Source: Asticcacaulis sp. EMRT-3 (GTDB lineage Bacteria > Pseudomonadota > Alphaproteobacteria > Caulobacterales > Caulobacteraceae). Taken from it: a stretch of 64,000 nt of DNA. The first letter of the stretch is position 1; each line of letters opens with the position of its first letter. The stretch covers positions 2,224,501-2,288,500 of the forward strand of contig NZ_JASERT010000001.1 of assembly GCF_030027245.1 (NCBI RefSeq), given 5' to 3'. Shown in pieces: positions 1 to 12,641 of the stretch. The position numbers were made by a program, and so were the translations under genes. A model generated the notes under the pieces. The model was not told the origin of the DNA and did no database searches. It worked only from the letters and a program-made list of their open reading frames with translations.

Positions 1-8
1 TGTAACCT

Positions 9-2300
9 ATGTCATCCACTTTCCGCCGCGCGGGCCGTCTGGGCTTGCTCGCTTCCTCCGCCATCACGTTATCACTGATCGCCGGTGTGGCCTTTGCGCA
101 AGATTCCGCCAGCCAACCCGACCAGCCCGACGTTTCGGACAGCGCCATCAAGACCATTATCGTCAAGACCGAGCGCTCGAAAGCCGCCGCCACCGCGCCC
201 ACGAAAGCCTCGGTGGACGCCACCCAGCCGCAATCGATCATTTCGCGCCCCTATATCGACCTCGTCGTGCCGGAAACCGGCGACTTCACCAGCGTGGCCC
301 AGATCGCGCCGAGCGTGTCGGGCACCCAGGGCAATGGCGCCGGTTATGGCGACGCCAAGCTGGTCTTACGCGGCTTCCAGGACGGCGAATATAATATCAC
401 CTATGACGGCATCGCCTATGGCGACACCAATGATCCGTCGCACCACTCCAACACCTTCTTCCCGGCCTCGACCATCGGCGCGCTCGTCGTTGATCGCGGC
501 CCCGGCATGGCGGGCGATCTCGGTCAGGCCAATTTCGGCGGCGCGATCCACATGTATTCCAACAAGGTGACCGACGATACCAGCTTCACGCAGAAGCTGT
601 CCTATGGCTCGTTCAATTCGTATCAGGCCGTGTCGATCATCCAGACCGGCATCATCCCCGATACGGGCGGTGCAAAGGCGCTGGTCAATCTGCAAACCCG
701 CAAGACCGACGGCGCGCTCAGCTATTTCGGCCTGAAGAGCGATAACTGGGAATTCAAGATCGAAAAGCCGTTCGGCGACAACTGGAAACTGACGGTTCTG
801 GCCACGCATAACCAGAATTTCAGCTATCAGCCCGATAATGACGGCGCCACCCTGGCTCAGGTGGCGAAGTACGGCAAAGACTTCTACATGACCAATGATC
901 CGTCGAGCCCGACCTATTACAAATATAACCGCATCCTGAAGAACACGGCCTTTGCCTATGCCAAGCTGGAAGGCGATCTCGGCCACGGCTGGTCACTCGA
1001 CGATACGGTCTATACCTACTACTATTCCAACAAAACCCTGTCGGCGCTCGATGTCACCGGCCAGACGCCGCTTGGCACCTATGGCTATGCGGCGGGCGTC
1101 GATCCGCTGACCTCGACCGCCAAGCCGACCATTGCCAATGGCGACCCGACCGGCATGAGCGGCTATGACAAGTTCAACTATTACGACGTCAACGGCAACA
1201 TCCTGCGCGTCAATAAGCAATTCAGCTTCGGCACGCTGAAAATGGGCGGTCTGGCGGAAACTTCGGACACCTTCCGCCACCGTTATGATTATCAGATCAA
1301 TCCCAATGATCCTTATGACACCAGCATCAAGGATTACCGCGAAAAGAACTGCGTCACGGCCGAAACCATCGGCACCACCAATGTCAAGTGCAACCCGGAC
1401 GACCGTTCGGTGCAGTATGATGAGCGCTCGTGGTGGACGCAGTATCAGCTCTTCGCTGACTTCATCTGGACGCCGACCGACAATCTGACCATCACGCCAG
1501 GCCTGAAGAACATCCAGTTCACGCGCAATCTGGCCGGCAAGATCAAGGCCAAACCGACCCTGTCCTATATTTCGACGCCGGAAGCGGAAACCTTCCGCAA
1601 GACCCTGCCCTTCCTGACCGTCAATTACAAGCTGCGCAAGAACTGGTCTGTCTATGGCCAGTACGCCCAGGGCTTCCTGGTGCCGCCGCTGAAGGATCTG
1701 TACGTCAACGATGTCAGCCAGAACACGGTCGAACCCGAACAGACCACCAATTACCAGTTCGGCTCGGTCTATAATGGCAGTCATGTTTCGCTCGATGGCG
1801 ATGTCTATCAGATCGACTTCAAGAACAAGTTCGCCTGCAATAATGTCTATTGCTACAATCAGGGCGCCGTTACCTATAAGGGCATTGAAGGTCAGGCGGC
1901 CTATGCCTTCGATTTCGGCCTGACCGTCTTCGCCAACGCTTCGATGAACTCGGCCAAGTCGGACACGAGCCACCTTCAGATCGGTCAGGCACCGAAATCA
2001 ACGCTCGGCTTTGGCGGCATCTATCACTCAGGCCCGGTCAAGGCGGCCCTGACCTTCAAGCAGGTCGGCGAGCAATGGGCGGATGACGGCGAACCGGCTG
2101 ATTACAAGATCAAGGCCTATAATAATGTCAACCTGGCCCTGTCCTATGATTTCGGCCAGCGTTACACGGCCAAGATTCAGGTCGATAATCTGCTCGACAG
2201 CCGCAACATCACCAAGATCACCATCAATGGCGCGCCTTACGACCAGTATTATTATCAGGCCCCGACCAATGCCATGCTGACCCTGTCGGCCAGGTTCTAA
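9..2300 (+). CDS. TonB-dependent outer-membrane receptor
   Basis: Outer-membrane ligand-gated beta-barrel of 763 residues that would import a siderophore, vitamin or glycan using TonB energy. Residues 1-30 form a Sec signal ending in AFAQ. A TonB-box-like stretch (KTIIVKTE) lies near residue 48, followed by a plug domain (SVSGTQGNGAGYG, then LRGFQDGEYN) and a long barrel rich in alternating Tyr and aromatic residues, ending in Phe (LSARF), as outer-membrane proteins do. Length is normal for the family. The ATG at 9 directly precedes the signal peptide; its promoter lies outside the window. The substrate cannot be read from the sequence; the next gene encodes a secreted phosphoesterase, so a phosphorylated ligand is possible but unproven. 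Confidence 0.9.
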   Translation: MSSTFRRAGRLGLLASSAITLSLIAGVAFAQDSASQPDQPDVSDSAIKTIIVKTERSKAAATAPTKASVDATQPQSIISRPYIDLVVPETGDFTSVAQIAPSVSGTQGNGAGYGDAKLVLRGFQDGEYNITYDGIAYGDTNDPSHHSNTFFPASTIGALVVDRGPGMAGDLGQANFGGAIHMYSNKVTDDTSFTQKLSYGSFNSYQAVSIIQTGIIPDTGGAKALVNLQTRKTDGALSYFGLKSDNWEFKIEKPFGDNWKLTVLATHNQNFSYQPDNDGATLAQVAKYGKDFYMTNDPSSPTYYKYNRILKNTAFAYAKLEGDLGHGWSLDDTVYTYYYSNKTLSALDVTGQTPLGTYGYAAGVDPLTSTAKPTIANGDPTGMSGYDKFNYYDVNGNILRVNKQFSFGTLKMGGLAETSDTFRHRYDYQINPNDPYDTSIKDYREKNCVTAETIGTTNVKCNPDDRSVQYDERSWWTQYQLFADFIWTPTDNLTITPGLKNIQFTRNLAGKIKAKPTLSYISTPEAETFRKTLPFLTVNYKLRKNWSVYGQYAQGFLVPPLKDLYVNDVSQNTVEPEQTTNYQFGSVYNGSHVSLDGDVYQIDFKNKFACNNVYCYNQGAVTYKGIEGQAAYAFDFGLTVFANASMNSAKSDTSHLQIGQAPKSTLGFGGIYHSGPVKAALTFKQVGEQWADDGEPADYKIKAYNNVNLALSYDFGQRYTAKIQVDNLLDSRNITKITINGAPYDQYYYQAPTNAMLTLSARF

Positions 2301-2323
2301 ACCTACTTCCCAGACCCCCGGCG

Positions 2324-2353
2324 GGGCGGCCCCTTGGCTGCTCCGCCCTTTTT
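2324..2353 (+). terminator. Probable intrinsic terminator after the TonB receptor
   Basis: GGGCGG (2324-2329) pairs with CCGCCC (2343-2348) and is followed by five T. The stem is short and the loop 13 nt, so strength is uncertain. Confidence 0.5.
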
Positions 2354-2366
2354 CATGTGTGGTGAT

Positions 2367-3761
2367 ATGATGAAAACGCTGAAAGTTCTTGCAAGCCTTC
2401 TGGCGGTCAGCAGCCTGAGCGGGCTGGCCCCTATGGCCCATGCCGAAGATACGGCTTATGTCGTGCTGGGCGCAGGCCGCACCGCCGAGGCGCGCCTGAT
2501 CACGCAAAGCGCGCATTGCCCGAACATCACCATTGACGGCCGCAAGCGTCAGATGCAGGCGCGCGCCCTGCCCGCCACCGAAGCGCAGCGCCCCACCCAG
2601 TCCAAACCCGAACTGTCCAAACCATCCGCATTTCCTGTGCTGGTTTGCGAAGCCCCCCTGCCCGCCGGTACGCGCACAGCCCTGATCGGTCATCAAACCC
2701 TGCCGGTGCGCAAAGCCCGTCTTGACCGCCTCGTCGTCATCGGCGATACCGGCTGCCGCCTCAAGGACGCCGACCACGCCTGGCAGGCCTGCAACGACCC
2801 GAAAGCCTATCCGTTCGCCCAGGTGGCGCGCGAAGTCGCCGCCTGGCACCCCGATGCCGTCATCCATGTCGGCGATTATAATTACCGCGAAAACCCCTGC
2901 CCCGCTGATCAGAAAGGCTGCACCGGATCACCGTGGGGCTATGGCTGGGATACATGGAACGCCGATTTCTTCGCGCCGGGCGCACCGATGCTGAAGGTCG
3001 CGCCACTCATTCTGGCGCGTGGCAATCATGAAAACTGCTCACGCGCCGGCCAGGGCTGGTGGCGTTTCCTCGATCCGCGCCCGCTGGAACGACACCATGA
3101 CTGCAATAATCCGGCCTATGATGCTGAGGGCGATTACAGCCCGCCCTATGCGGTCGATTTTGGCGGCGGCGCGCAGATTGTGGTGATGGATCTGTCGCAC
3201 GCTGGTGGCACGGCGATCCCTCAGCATGACCCGCGTTTCGCGCAATATACGGCCACCTATGATCAGGTGGAGGCGATGACGAAACACGCCCGCTTCACCT
3301 TCACCGTCGATCACTATCCGTTTCTGGCCGTCGCCGCCGATGAGATCACCCACGCCATCGTGGCGGGCAATGCGGCGCTGGCCTCCACCTTCGGCGCGCG
3401 TAATCCCTATATCATGCCAAAGGGCGTCGATGTGCTGCTGTCGGGCCATGTCCATCTGTGGGAACAGGTCAGCTTCGCCAAGCATTTCCCGTCGCAGTTC
3501 GTGGCCGGGTTTTCCGGCACGCAGGAAGATATTGTGCCCCTGCCCGCCAAGGTGCCCGCCGGTCTGGAGCCGGTGCCCGGCGCGGTCATCGCCCATTTCA
3601 GCTCGTGGATCGACGGTTTCGGCTTTATGACACTGGAACGCACGGGCCCTACAAGCTGGCGCGCCGAAGTGCATGACGGCATGGGCCGCGTCGTCAATAC
3701 CTGCCAGATCAGGGGCCGCATCTCGACCTGCGTAAAGGCGGTCGTCCAAGAGGCCAGATAG
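2367..3761 (+). CDS. Secreted calcineurin-type metallophosphoesterase
   Basis: Predicted periplasmic or secreted phosphoesterase. The ATG at 2367 starts a Sec signal (MMKTLKVLASLLAVSSL... ending MAHA); a TTG further upstream is open but would bury the signal. Metal-binding blocks of the calcineurin-like fold appear in order: GDTGCR, GDYNYREN, GNHENC and GHVHLWEQ. The Asp, Asn and His residues expected to bind two metals are all present. Cysteines near the first block and at the C-terminus (TCQIRGRISTC) suggest disulfides, fitting an exported enzyme. It follows the TonB receptor by 66 nt in the same direction, with a possible terminator between. Substrate unknown; phosphomonoesterase or phosphodiesterase activity are both possible. 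Confidence 0.85.
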   Translation: MMKTLKVLASLLAVSSLSGLAPMAHAEDTAYVVLGAGRTAEARLITQSAHCPNITIDGRKRQMQARALPATEAQRPTQSKPELSKPSAFPVLVCEAPLPAGTRTALIGHQTLPVRKARLDRLVVIGDTGCRLKDADHAWQACNDPKAYPFAQVAREVAAWHPDAVIHVGDYNYRENPCPADQKGCTGSPWGYGWDTWNADFFAPGAPMLKVAPLILARGNHENCSRAGQGWWRFLDPRPLERHHDCNNPAYDAEGDYSPPYAVDFGGGAQIVVMDLSHAGGTAIPQHDPRFAQYTATYDQVEAMTKHARFTFTVDHYPFLAVAADEITHAIVAGNAALASTFGARNPYIMPKGVDVLLSGHVHLWEQVSFAKHFPSQFVAGFSGTQEDIVPLPAKVPAGLEPVPGAVIAHFSSWIDGFGFMTLERTGPTSWRAEVHDGMGRVVNTCQIRGRISTCVKAVVQEAR

Positions 3762-3858
3762 GGCGTGTCCGCGAACCTTCGGCGACATCAATATCAGTGG
3801 CGCGGACGATGACGAACAGCATCAGACCGAGAATATCCGTGATAATGTGCCCCCGATA
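3762..3858 (-). pseudogene. Possible IS5-type transposase remnant
   Basis: Read on the minus strand from 3858, the codons give YRGHIITDILGLMLFVIV, then RATDIDVAEGS. This resembles the segment around GRKRHIVTDTLGLLL found in IS5-family DDE transposases. There is no start codon and no rest of the gene, so it would be a fossil fragment. Its 5' end coincides exactly with the palindromic repeat at 3856-3901, which may have inserted into it or mark the breakpoint. The match is from memory of the family and is short, so this is tentative. Confidence 0.4.
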
Positions 3859-3901
3859 CCAACTTGTGCAGACCAGAATCTATTTAGGTGCAAGTTGGTA
3901 T
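3856..3901. repeat. 46-bp palindromic repeat, copy 1
   Basis: Perfect 11-bp arms ATACCAACTTG (3856-3866) and CAAGTTGGTAT (3891-3901) around a 24-nt core. A second copy at 43885-43934 has the same arms and a core differing at about five positions. The rest of the 3762-4095 gap holds the possible transposase scrap, no convincing gene, and the ATP synthase terminator. Confidence 0.8.
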
Positions 3902-4034
3902 AAGCCCAGACGCATCGAAATCTGTTCGCAGCTTTACCGCCATGTCAAACGCCTCCCCATCAGAGGGGCGAGTCAGGGTTCGTCAGCTTCCGAAAATCAC
4001 AAACGAGTCAAAGGTCGCGCACCTCGGTTCCAGC

Positions 4035-4069
4035 AAGAAAAAAGCCCCTCGGCGGCAACCGAGGGGCTT
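4035..4069 (-). terminator. Intrinsic terminator of the ATP synthase operon
   Basis: An 11-bp perfect stem (AAGCCCCTCGG at 4042-4052 with its complement at 4059-4069) has, on the minus strand, a following U-rich run from the A-rich stretch 4035-4041. It lies just downstream of atpC. Confidence 0.9.
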
Positions 4070-4095
4070 AATTGATAAGACCTTCTCCCCGTCCT

Positions 4096-4389
4096 TCAGT
4101 GGACGGTTTCGAGATACTCGACCGCGTGTTCGGCCAGAATGGTCATGCCGTCTTCATTGACATCGGCAAAACCGCCCTGCACCTGAAAGACGCGCTTGCT
4201 ATTGCCATCCAGAATGGTCACCGAGCCTTCGGCCAGTGTGGTCATAAACGGCGCATGGTGGGCCAGCACGCCGAATTCGCCTTCGGAACCGGGCGCGACC
4301 ACCTGATCGACCTCGCCTGAAAACAGTTCGGCTTCGGGCGTCACCAGCGAGACGTGCAGCTTGCCCGATGTAGAATTTGGGTCAGCCAT
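4096..4389 (-). CDS. atpC: ATP synthase F1 subunit epsilon
   Basis: Epsilon subunit of the F1 sector, the small rotor-stalk protein that couples gamma to the c-ring and inhibits hydrolysis. The protein starts MADPNSTSGK at the ATG 4389, one nucleotide past the atpD stop codon; a longer open frame upstream merely shadows atpD. The N-terminal beta-sandwich signature is clear (LHVSLVTPEAELFSG, then PGSEGEFGVLAHHAPF). At 97 residues it lacks most of the C-terminal two-helix domain of E. coli epsilon, common in alphaproteobacteria. Last gene of atpHAGDC. Confidence 0.93.
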   Translation of the reverse strand: MADPNSTSGKLHVSLVTPEAELFSGEVDQVVAPGSEGEFGVLAHHAPFMTTLAEGSVTILDGNSKRVFQVQGGFADVNEDGMTILAEHAVEYLETVH

Positions 4390-4390
4390 C

Positions 4391-5908
<1,518 letters not shown>

Positions 5909-6784
5909 TTACAGGGCTTCCGCGCCGGCGATGATCTCGATCAGTTCGGTCGTGATCTGGGCCTGACGCTTGCGGTTATACTGAAGATTGAGGGCGTTGA
6001 TCATTTCACCGGCATTGCGCGTGGCATTGTCCATAGCGCTCATCTGAGCGGCATAGAAACCGGCATTGTTTTCGAGCAGGCTGGCCAGAAGCTGCACGCC
6101 GAGATTCCGCGGCAGCAGGGTTTCCAGCAGCTCTTCCTCGCTCGGCTCATATTCATAGACCGCGCCGTGAATATCCTCGGCGGCGTTGAGATCAACCTGA
6201 GCAGGGATCAGGCGCTTTGAATCCGGCACCTGAGCGATCACCGACTTGAAGTGCGAATAGAAGAGCGTCACCACATCGGCACGGCCTTCTAAGAATTCGC
6301 GCGTAATCAGCTCGGCAATCGGCTTGACCACATCCATCGTCAGCACCTTGGTGCCCGACAGATCGAAGCTTTCCAGCATCCGGTCGGCATAGGTGCGCTT
6401 CATCTGGTCGCGGCCCTTGCGACCGATGCACAGGATGCGCACGGTCTTGCCTTCGGCGATCTGGGCATTGATGAATTCACGCGCGGCACGCACGATGTTC
6501 GAATTGAACCCGCCCGCCAGACCGCGATCCGCCGTGGCCACCACCACGAGCTGGTGGCTTTGCGAACCATTGCCAACCAGCATTTGCGGCGCGGAATCGC
6601 CACTGATGCCCTTGGCCAGATTGGCGATCACCGCCGCCATATGCCTGGCGTAGGGACGGGCGTTTTCCGCCGATTCCTGCGCGCGCTTCAGCTTGGCCGC
6701 CGCCACCATCTGCATCGCTTTCGTGATCTTCTGCGTGGCTTTCACGCTTCCGATCTGATTGCGCATGTCCTTTAAGCTAGCCAT
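5909..6784 (-). CDS. atpG: ATP synthase F1 subunit gamma
   Basis: Central rotor shaft of F1, 291 residues. The N-terminal helix [20 protein letters not shown] followed by [16 protein letters not shown] is the family hallmark, and the C-terminal helix ([20 protein letters not shown], then [16 protein letters not shown]) completes the coiled coil. Separated from atpA by 134 nt that hold three stem-loops, unusually long for this operon. Confidence 0.97.
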   Translation of the reverse strand: MASLKDMRNQIGSVKATQKITKAMQMVAAAKLKRAQESAENARPYARHMAAVIANLAKGISGDSAPQMLVGNGSQSHQLVVVATADRGLAGGFNSNIVRAAREFINAQIAEGKTVRILCIGRKGRDQMKRTYADRMLESFDLSGTKVLTMDVVKPIAELITREFLEGRADVVTLFYSHFKSVIAQVPDSKRLIPAQVDLNAAEDIHGAVYEYEPSEEELLETLLPRNLGVQLLASLLENNAGFYAAQMSAMDNATRNAGEMINALNLQYNRKRQAQITTELIEIIAGAEAL

Positions 6785-6797
6785 ATAATTATCTCAC

Positions 6798-6913
6798 CGC
6801 AAAATGCTGACAGGAGCATTTTGCGCTGGCTCCATATTGCCAATCCGAAGCTTGAAGCGTTTCATCGCTTCGGATTGACGTTTTTTGTTGAAGAGGTTTG
6901 ATCAAGATCAAAC
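6798..6913 (-). repeat. Three consecutive stem-loops between atpA and atpG
   Basis: Three perfect inverted repeats lie in series: CGCAAAATGCT (6798-6808) with 6815-6825, CAATCCGAAGC (6841-6851) with 6867-6877, and GTTTGATC (6896-6903) with 6906-6913. None is followed by a clear U-run in the direction of transcription. They could set mRNA stability or differential expression of the alpha and gamma subunits, or be a small repeat cluster. Confidence 0.75.
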
Positions 6914-6918
6914 TTTCC

Positions 6919-9011
<2,093 letters not shown>

Positions 9012-9326
9012 GCCAAATTCCTAAAATAAAAGGGCGTCCCTTGAACGGGGCCCCAATGAAGACTTGTCCCCAATGAAACTTTCTCCAACAGAAAGACCTG
9101 GGGTTTTACAGAGACACGGAAAGGCGGGCGCAAAACCAGCGCCTCCGGCCTCCCTCAAGCCGCGCGCGTCCTTAGCATAGGCTTTTTGGCACCGCAACTG
9201 ATCCGGCTGGCTTTTGTCCAAAATATCTTTTGTCATCCCACCTTGAGATTTAAGGCTTTTCTTTTATTTAAAAGAGGCTGTTACCTGACAGCACAAAAGA
9301 CCTGATTTAAGGCGCGAGATAGTTTC
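9012..9326. other. Intergenic region atpH / terC (promoter region)
   Basis: This 315-nt divergent gap must carry the atp promoter (minus) and the terC promoter (plus). Visible are a 10-bp direct repeat CCCCAATGAA (9051-9060 and 9069-9078) and an AT-rich stretch near 9249-9275 with a CTTTT/AAAAG stem. I see no convincing gene in it. Confidence 0.5.
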
Positions 9327-10061
9327 ATGGACGTTATAACGGCACTTATACTCGACCCCGCAGCCTGGGCTGCGCTTTTGACTCTTATTGTCATGGAAAT
9401 TGTCTTGGGGATCGATAATCTGGTCTTCATTTCGATCCTGACCAATAAACTGCCGGAACACCAGCGCGGCAAGGCGCGCGCCATCGGTATGTTTGCTGCC
9501 CTGGGCCTGCGCGTGGCCCTGCTCGGCTCGATCTTCATCATCGTATCACTGAAAAAGCCGATCTTCGAGCTGTTCGGCCACGGCTTTTCGTGGCGCGACC
9601 TGATCCTGATCGCAGGCGGGCTGTTTCTTTTATATAAGGCCATCACCGAGATCATCGAAAGCACGGAAGGCCACAAGAAGGCCAGCGACGAAAAGCCGCA
9701 GGTGCGGGTGCCCGGCATGGCGGCGGCCATTGTGCAGATCCTGCTGCTCGATCTGGTCTTTTCGGTCGATTCGATCCTGACGGCGGTCGGCATGACCGAT
9801 CACCTGCCGATCATGATCGTGGCGGTGCTGGTGGCCGTGGGGCTGATGTTCGCGGCTTCCGGCCCGATCTCGGCCTTCATCGCCAGCCGCCCGTCCATCG
9901 TCATGCTGGCGCTCGGCTTTTTGCTGATGATCGGCGTCATGCTGGTCATGGAAGGCTTCGGCCAGCACGTCGATAAGGGCTATATCTATGCCGCTATGGC
10001 CTTTGCCGGTTTTATCGAGGTGTTGCAGATGCTGCGCCGCAAGGCCCCCGATAAAGACTAG
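9327..10061 (+). CDS. TerC family integral membrane protein
   Basis: Inner-membrane protein of 244 residues with about seven hydrophobic segments. Both TerC signature motifs are present, EIVLGIDNLVFIS near residue 24 and DLVFSVDSILTAVG near residue 144; the acidic residues inside the membrane resemble those of metal-ion exporters such as Alx and MeeF/MeeY. The family is linked to tellurite resistance and manganese export to membrane-associated metalloproteins; which role applies here is not visible. Its TAG stop codon is formed by the left CTAG end of the repeat at 10058-10173. Confidence 0.9.
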   Translation: MDVITALILDPAAWAALLTLIVMEIVLGIDNLVFISILTNKLPEHQRGKARAIGMFAALGLRVALLGSIFIIVSLKKPIFELFGHGFSWRDLILIAGGLFLLYKAITEIIESTEGHKKASDEKPQVRVPGMAAAIVQILLLDLVFSVDSILTAVGMTDHLPIMIVAVLVAVGLMFAASGPISAFIASRPSIVMLALGFLLMIGVMLVMEGFGQHVDKGYIYAAMAFAGFIEVLQMLRRKAPDKD

Positions 10062-10173
10062 AGCGGTTTGCCTTCTGACTGAATCGGTCAAAGGAATGCA
10101 ACCCACTCTACATTTTACGTTTTCAGGATCTCGCATTCAATTTGTAAGTCAAATTAAACGCTCGTTGCTCTAG
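10058..10173. repeat. CTAG-bounded 116-bp repeat, copy 1
   Basis: Begins CTAGAGCGGTTTG and ends GTTGCTCTAG, with inverted CTAGAGC/GCTCTAG termini. A second copy in the same orientation lies at 37270-37386, with about 90 per cent identity by eye and one indel. Here the left end supplies the terC stop codon (TAG at 10059-10061) and the right end supplies the murI stop codon on the opposite strand (10170-10172). Confidence 0.9.
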
Positions 10174-11039
10174 GCGGCCCTGACGACATCCGCGCTTTCA
10201 AACACAAGCGGCGCACCCCAGAAGCTGGCCGCCAGGGCCGAGGCCGGGCCGGGCTGGCCGGTGGTCAGGAAGACGCGCCCGCCGCCGTGCCCGATCTCAT
10301 AATCCGGGTGGCGCTCTATATAGCTGCTTAAGGCCCGCGCCACCGCTTCGGGCTGGCCGATCAGTTGGGTGGTGTCCGGCAGGTTTTCGCGGAACAGATC
10401 GGCAATGATCTCATAATGGGTGCAGCCCAGAATAGCGCGGTCGGGATAACGGCCAATCCGACTTTTCAGCGCCGCGACATGGCTTTTGATGACAGCGCTC
10501 AAATCCTTGCGCGGCGCGTCGCGTTCGATCATATCGGCCAGACCCGAACAGGCCTCGGTGAAGACACCGATATCGGGTCGGCGCTTGTCGATCTCGATCT
10601 CGTAAACGCGCGACCGCGCCGTGGCGGCGGTGGCGAAAATCCCGACCACATCACGCTTTTCCAGCGGGGTCAGGCTCGGTTCGGCCTCATGCGCCCACGG
10701 CAGACCGGTGGCGGCCTCGATGGTCGGCACGATAATGCCGAGAATATTGACCGGACGGCGACTGACCTTGCGATAGTGCATCAGCCAGTTTTCCTGCAAA
10801 CGGCGCAGCGCCGCCGCCGAGGCCGTGTTACAGGCCAGCACCACCAGAGACGCCCCCGCATCGAACAGGGTTTCGCAGCAGCTTTGCGTCAGGGCGACGA
10901 TCTCTTCGCCGGGCCGGTCGCCATAGGGGGTGTTTTTCTGATCGGCCAGATAGAGAAAATCAGCCTGCGGCAGGTGGGCGGTCAGGGCGCGGTGGATGGA
11001 CAGGCCGCCAATGCCGGAATCGAAAACGCCAATGGCCAT
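10170..11039 (-). CDS. murI: Glutamate racemase
   Basis: Converts L-glutamate to D-glutamate for peptidoglycan precursors, in the cytoplasm. The N-terminal MAIGVFDSGIGGLS motif holds the first catalytic-site block. The two catalytic cysteines are visible in VLACNTASAAA and AILGCTHYEI. I chose the ATG at 11039; a GTG at 11048 is possible but adds only three residues. Length of about 289 residues is slightly above the usual 265-285. The C-terminus (VVRAA) ends where the repeat begins, so insertion may have reset the stop codon. Confidence 0.93.
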   Translation of the reverse strand: MAIGVFDSGIGGLSIHRALTAHLPQADFLYLADQKNTPYGDRPGEEIVALTQSCCETLFDAGASLVVLACNTASAAALRRLQENWLMHYRKVSRRPVNILGIIVPTIEAATGLPWAHEAEPSLTPLEKRDVVGIFATAATARSRVYEIEIDKRRPDIGVFTEACSGLADMIERDAPRKDLSAVIKSHVAALKSRIGRYPDRAILGCTHYEIIADLFRENLPDTTQLIGQPEAVARALSSYIERHPDYEIGHGGGRVFLTTGQPGPASALAASFWGAPLVFESADVVRAA

Positions 11040-11190
11040 GCAACGCACCGAAAATTTAGAGAAATATCGCTTTTAAGCCTTCTAGTGCTTTTGCCCTGAT
11101 CCGTAAAGCGGGCGCGCAGCCGGATTTGCCCTTGCATCCTGACGGCCAAGCCCGTAAATCGCGCCACAAACTCATACAAGGTTCAAGGCC

Positions 11191-12426
11191 ATGTCCGCTC
11201 CCACAGATAAGCCCGTCCGTAAAGTCGTTCTCGCCTATTCGGGCGGCCTCGACACCTCGATCATCCTGAAGTGGCTGCAAACTGAGTATCAGGCCGAAGT
11301 GGTCACCTTCACCGCCGATCTCGGTCAGGGCGAGGAGCTGGAACCGGCGCGCAAAAAGGCCGAGCTGCTCGGCATCAAGCCGGAAAACATCTTTATCGAA
11401 GACCTGCGCGAAGAATTTGTCCGCGATTACGTCTTTCCGATGTTCCGCGCCAATACGGTCTATGAGGGCCAGTATCTGCTCGGCACTTCGATTGCCCGCC
11501 CGCTGATCGCCAAGAAGCAGATCGAGATTGCCCGTAAGGTGGGCGCTGATGCGGTGTGCCACGGCGCCACCGGCAAGGGCAATGATCAGGTGCGTTTCGA
11601 GCTGGGCTATTATGGTCTTGAGCCCGACATTCGCGTTATTGCGCCGTGGCGCGAATGGGAGTTCGCCTCGCGCGAAGCCCTGCTCAACTTCGCCGAACAG
11701 CACCAGATCCCCATCGCCAAGGACAAGCGCGGCGACGCGCCGTTTTCGGTCGATGCCAATCTGCTGCACTCCTCCTCCGAGGGCAAGGTGCTGGAAGATC
11801 CGGCGGTCGAAGCGCCGGAATTCGTCTATCAGCGCACGATTGCCCCCGAAGCCGCGCCGGACACCCCGACCGTCTTCACCATCGATTTCGAACGTGGCGA
11901 CCCGGTGGCCATCAATGGCGAGGCCATGTCGCCCGCCACCCTGCTGGCCAAACTGAACCAGCTTGGCCACGATAATGGCGTCGGTCGTCTCGATCTGGTT
12001 GAAAACCGCTTTGTCGGCATGAAGTCGCGCGGCGTTTATGAAACACCGGGCGGCACCATCCTGTTGGCGGCGCACCGTGGCATTGAATCGATCACGCTCG
12101 ACCGTGGCGCCATGCACCTGAAGGACGAGCTGATGCCGAAATACGCATCCATCGTCTATAATGGCTTTTGGTTCTCGCCGGAGCGCGAAATGCTGCAAGC
12201 GGCCATCGACTATAGTCAAGCCAAGGTGACGGGCCGCGTCACGGTCAAGCTTTATAAGGGCAACACCACCATCATCGGCCGCGAGAGCCCCTATTCGCTG
12301 TACGATCAGGAACTGGTGACGTTCGAAGAGGGCAAGGTGGCCTATGATCACCGCGATGCCGCCGGTTTCATCAAGCTCAATGCGCTGCGCCTTCGCGTGG
12401 CCGCGAAGCGCGATCGGCGCGGCTAA
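11191..12426 (+). CDS. argG: Argininosuccinate synthase
   Basis: ATP-dependent ligation of citrulline and aspartate, the penultimate step of arginine synthesis. The ATP-binding P-loop [15 protein letters not shown] begins near residue 14; [19 protein letters not shown] segment ([19 protein letters not shown]) and [17 protein letters not shown] are family hallmarks. 411 residues, normal length. Divergent from murI with a 151-nt gap. Its stop codon touches the start of the three-hairpin repeat. Confidence 0.97.
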   Translation: MSAPTDKPVRKVVLAYSGGLDTSIILKWLQTEYQAEVVTFTADLGQGEELEPARKKAELLGIKPENIFIEDLREEFVRDYVFPMFRANTVYEGQYLLGTSIARPLIAKKQIEIARKVGADAVCHGATGKGNDQVRFELGYYGLEPDIRVIAPWREWEFASREALLNFAEQHQIPIAKDKRGDAPFSVDANLLHSSSEGKVLEDPAVEAPEFVYQRTIAPEAAPDTPTVFTIDFERGDPVAINGEAMSPATLLAKLNQLGHDNGVGRLDLVENRFVGMKSRGVYETPGGTILLAAHRGIESITLDRGAMHLKDELMPKYASIVYNGFWFSPEREMLQAAIDYSQAKVTGRVTVKLYKGNTTIIGRESPYSLYDQELVTFEEGKVAYDHRDAAGFIKLNALRLRVAAKRDRRG

Positions 12427-12554
12427 CTGATGGGGTTTGGGGCCCGAGGCCCCAAGTCTTCCTCCTTCTTTTCCGTCTTTCGCCCGCAAGGGGCGGAAGG
12501 CGGAAAAGAAAAGATGCAGGTTTGTGGGGTCGCCGACCCCACGCCCCATCAGTT
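12425..12554. repeat. Three-hairpin mosaic repeat, copy 1
   Basis: Outer arms AACTGATGGGG (12425-12435) and CCCCATCAGTT (12544-12554) enclose three nested hairpins: TTGGGGCC/GGCCCCAA, a pyrimidine-rich CTTTTCC-type stem with its purine-rich partner, and GTGGGGTC/GACCCCAC. The same three modules, in reverse order, make up 52021-52135. It may also act as a terminator for argG. Confidence 0.85.
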
Positions 12555-12641
12555 GGTCAGCGCCACCCCCAAAATTGCCACATTGACGGATCAAACTCCT
12601 GATCCATAATGATAAGCATCCGTTGTGGGGAGAATCTGTAA

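Noticed and set aside
9021..9236. 71-codon minus-strand frame upstream of atpH
   Set aside because: No conserved sequence seen, and it occupies the expected promoter and leader of the atp operon.
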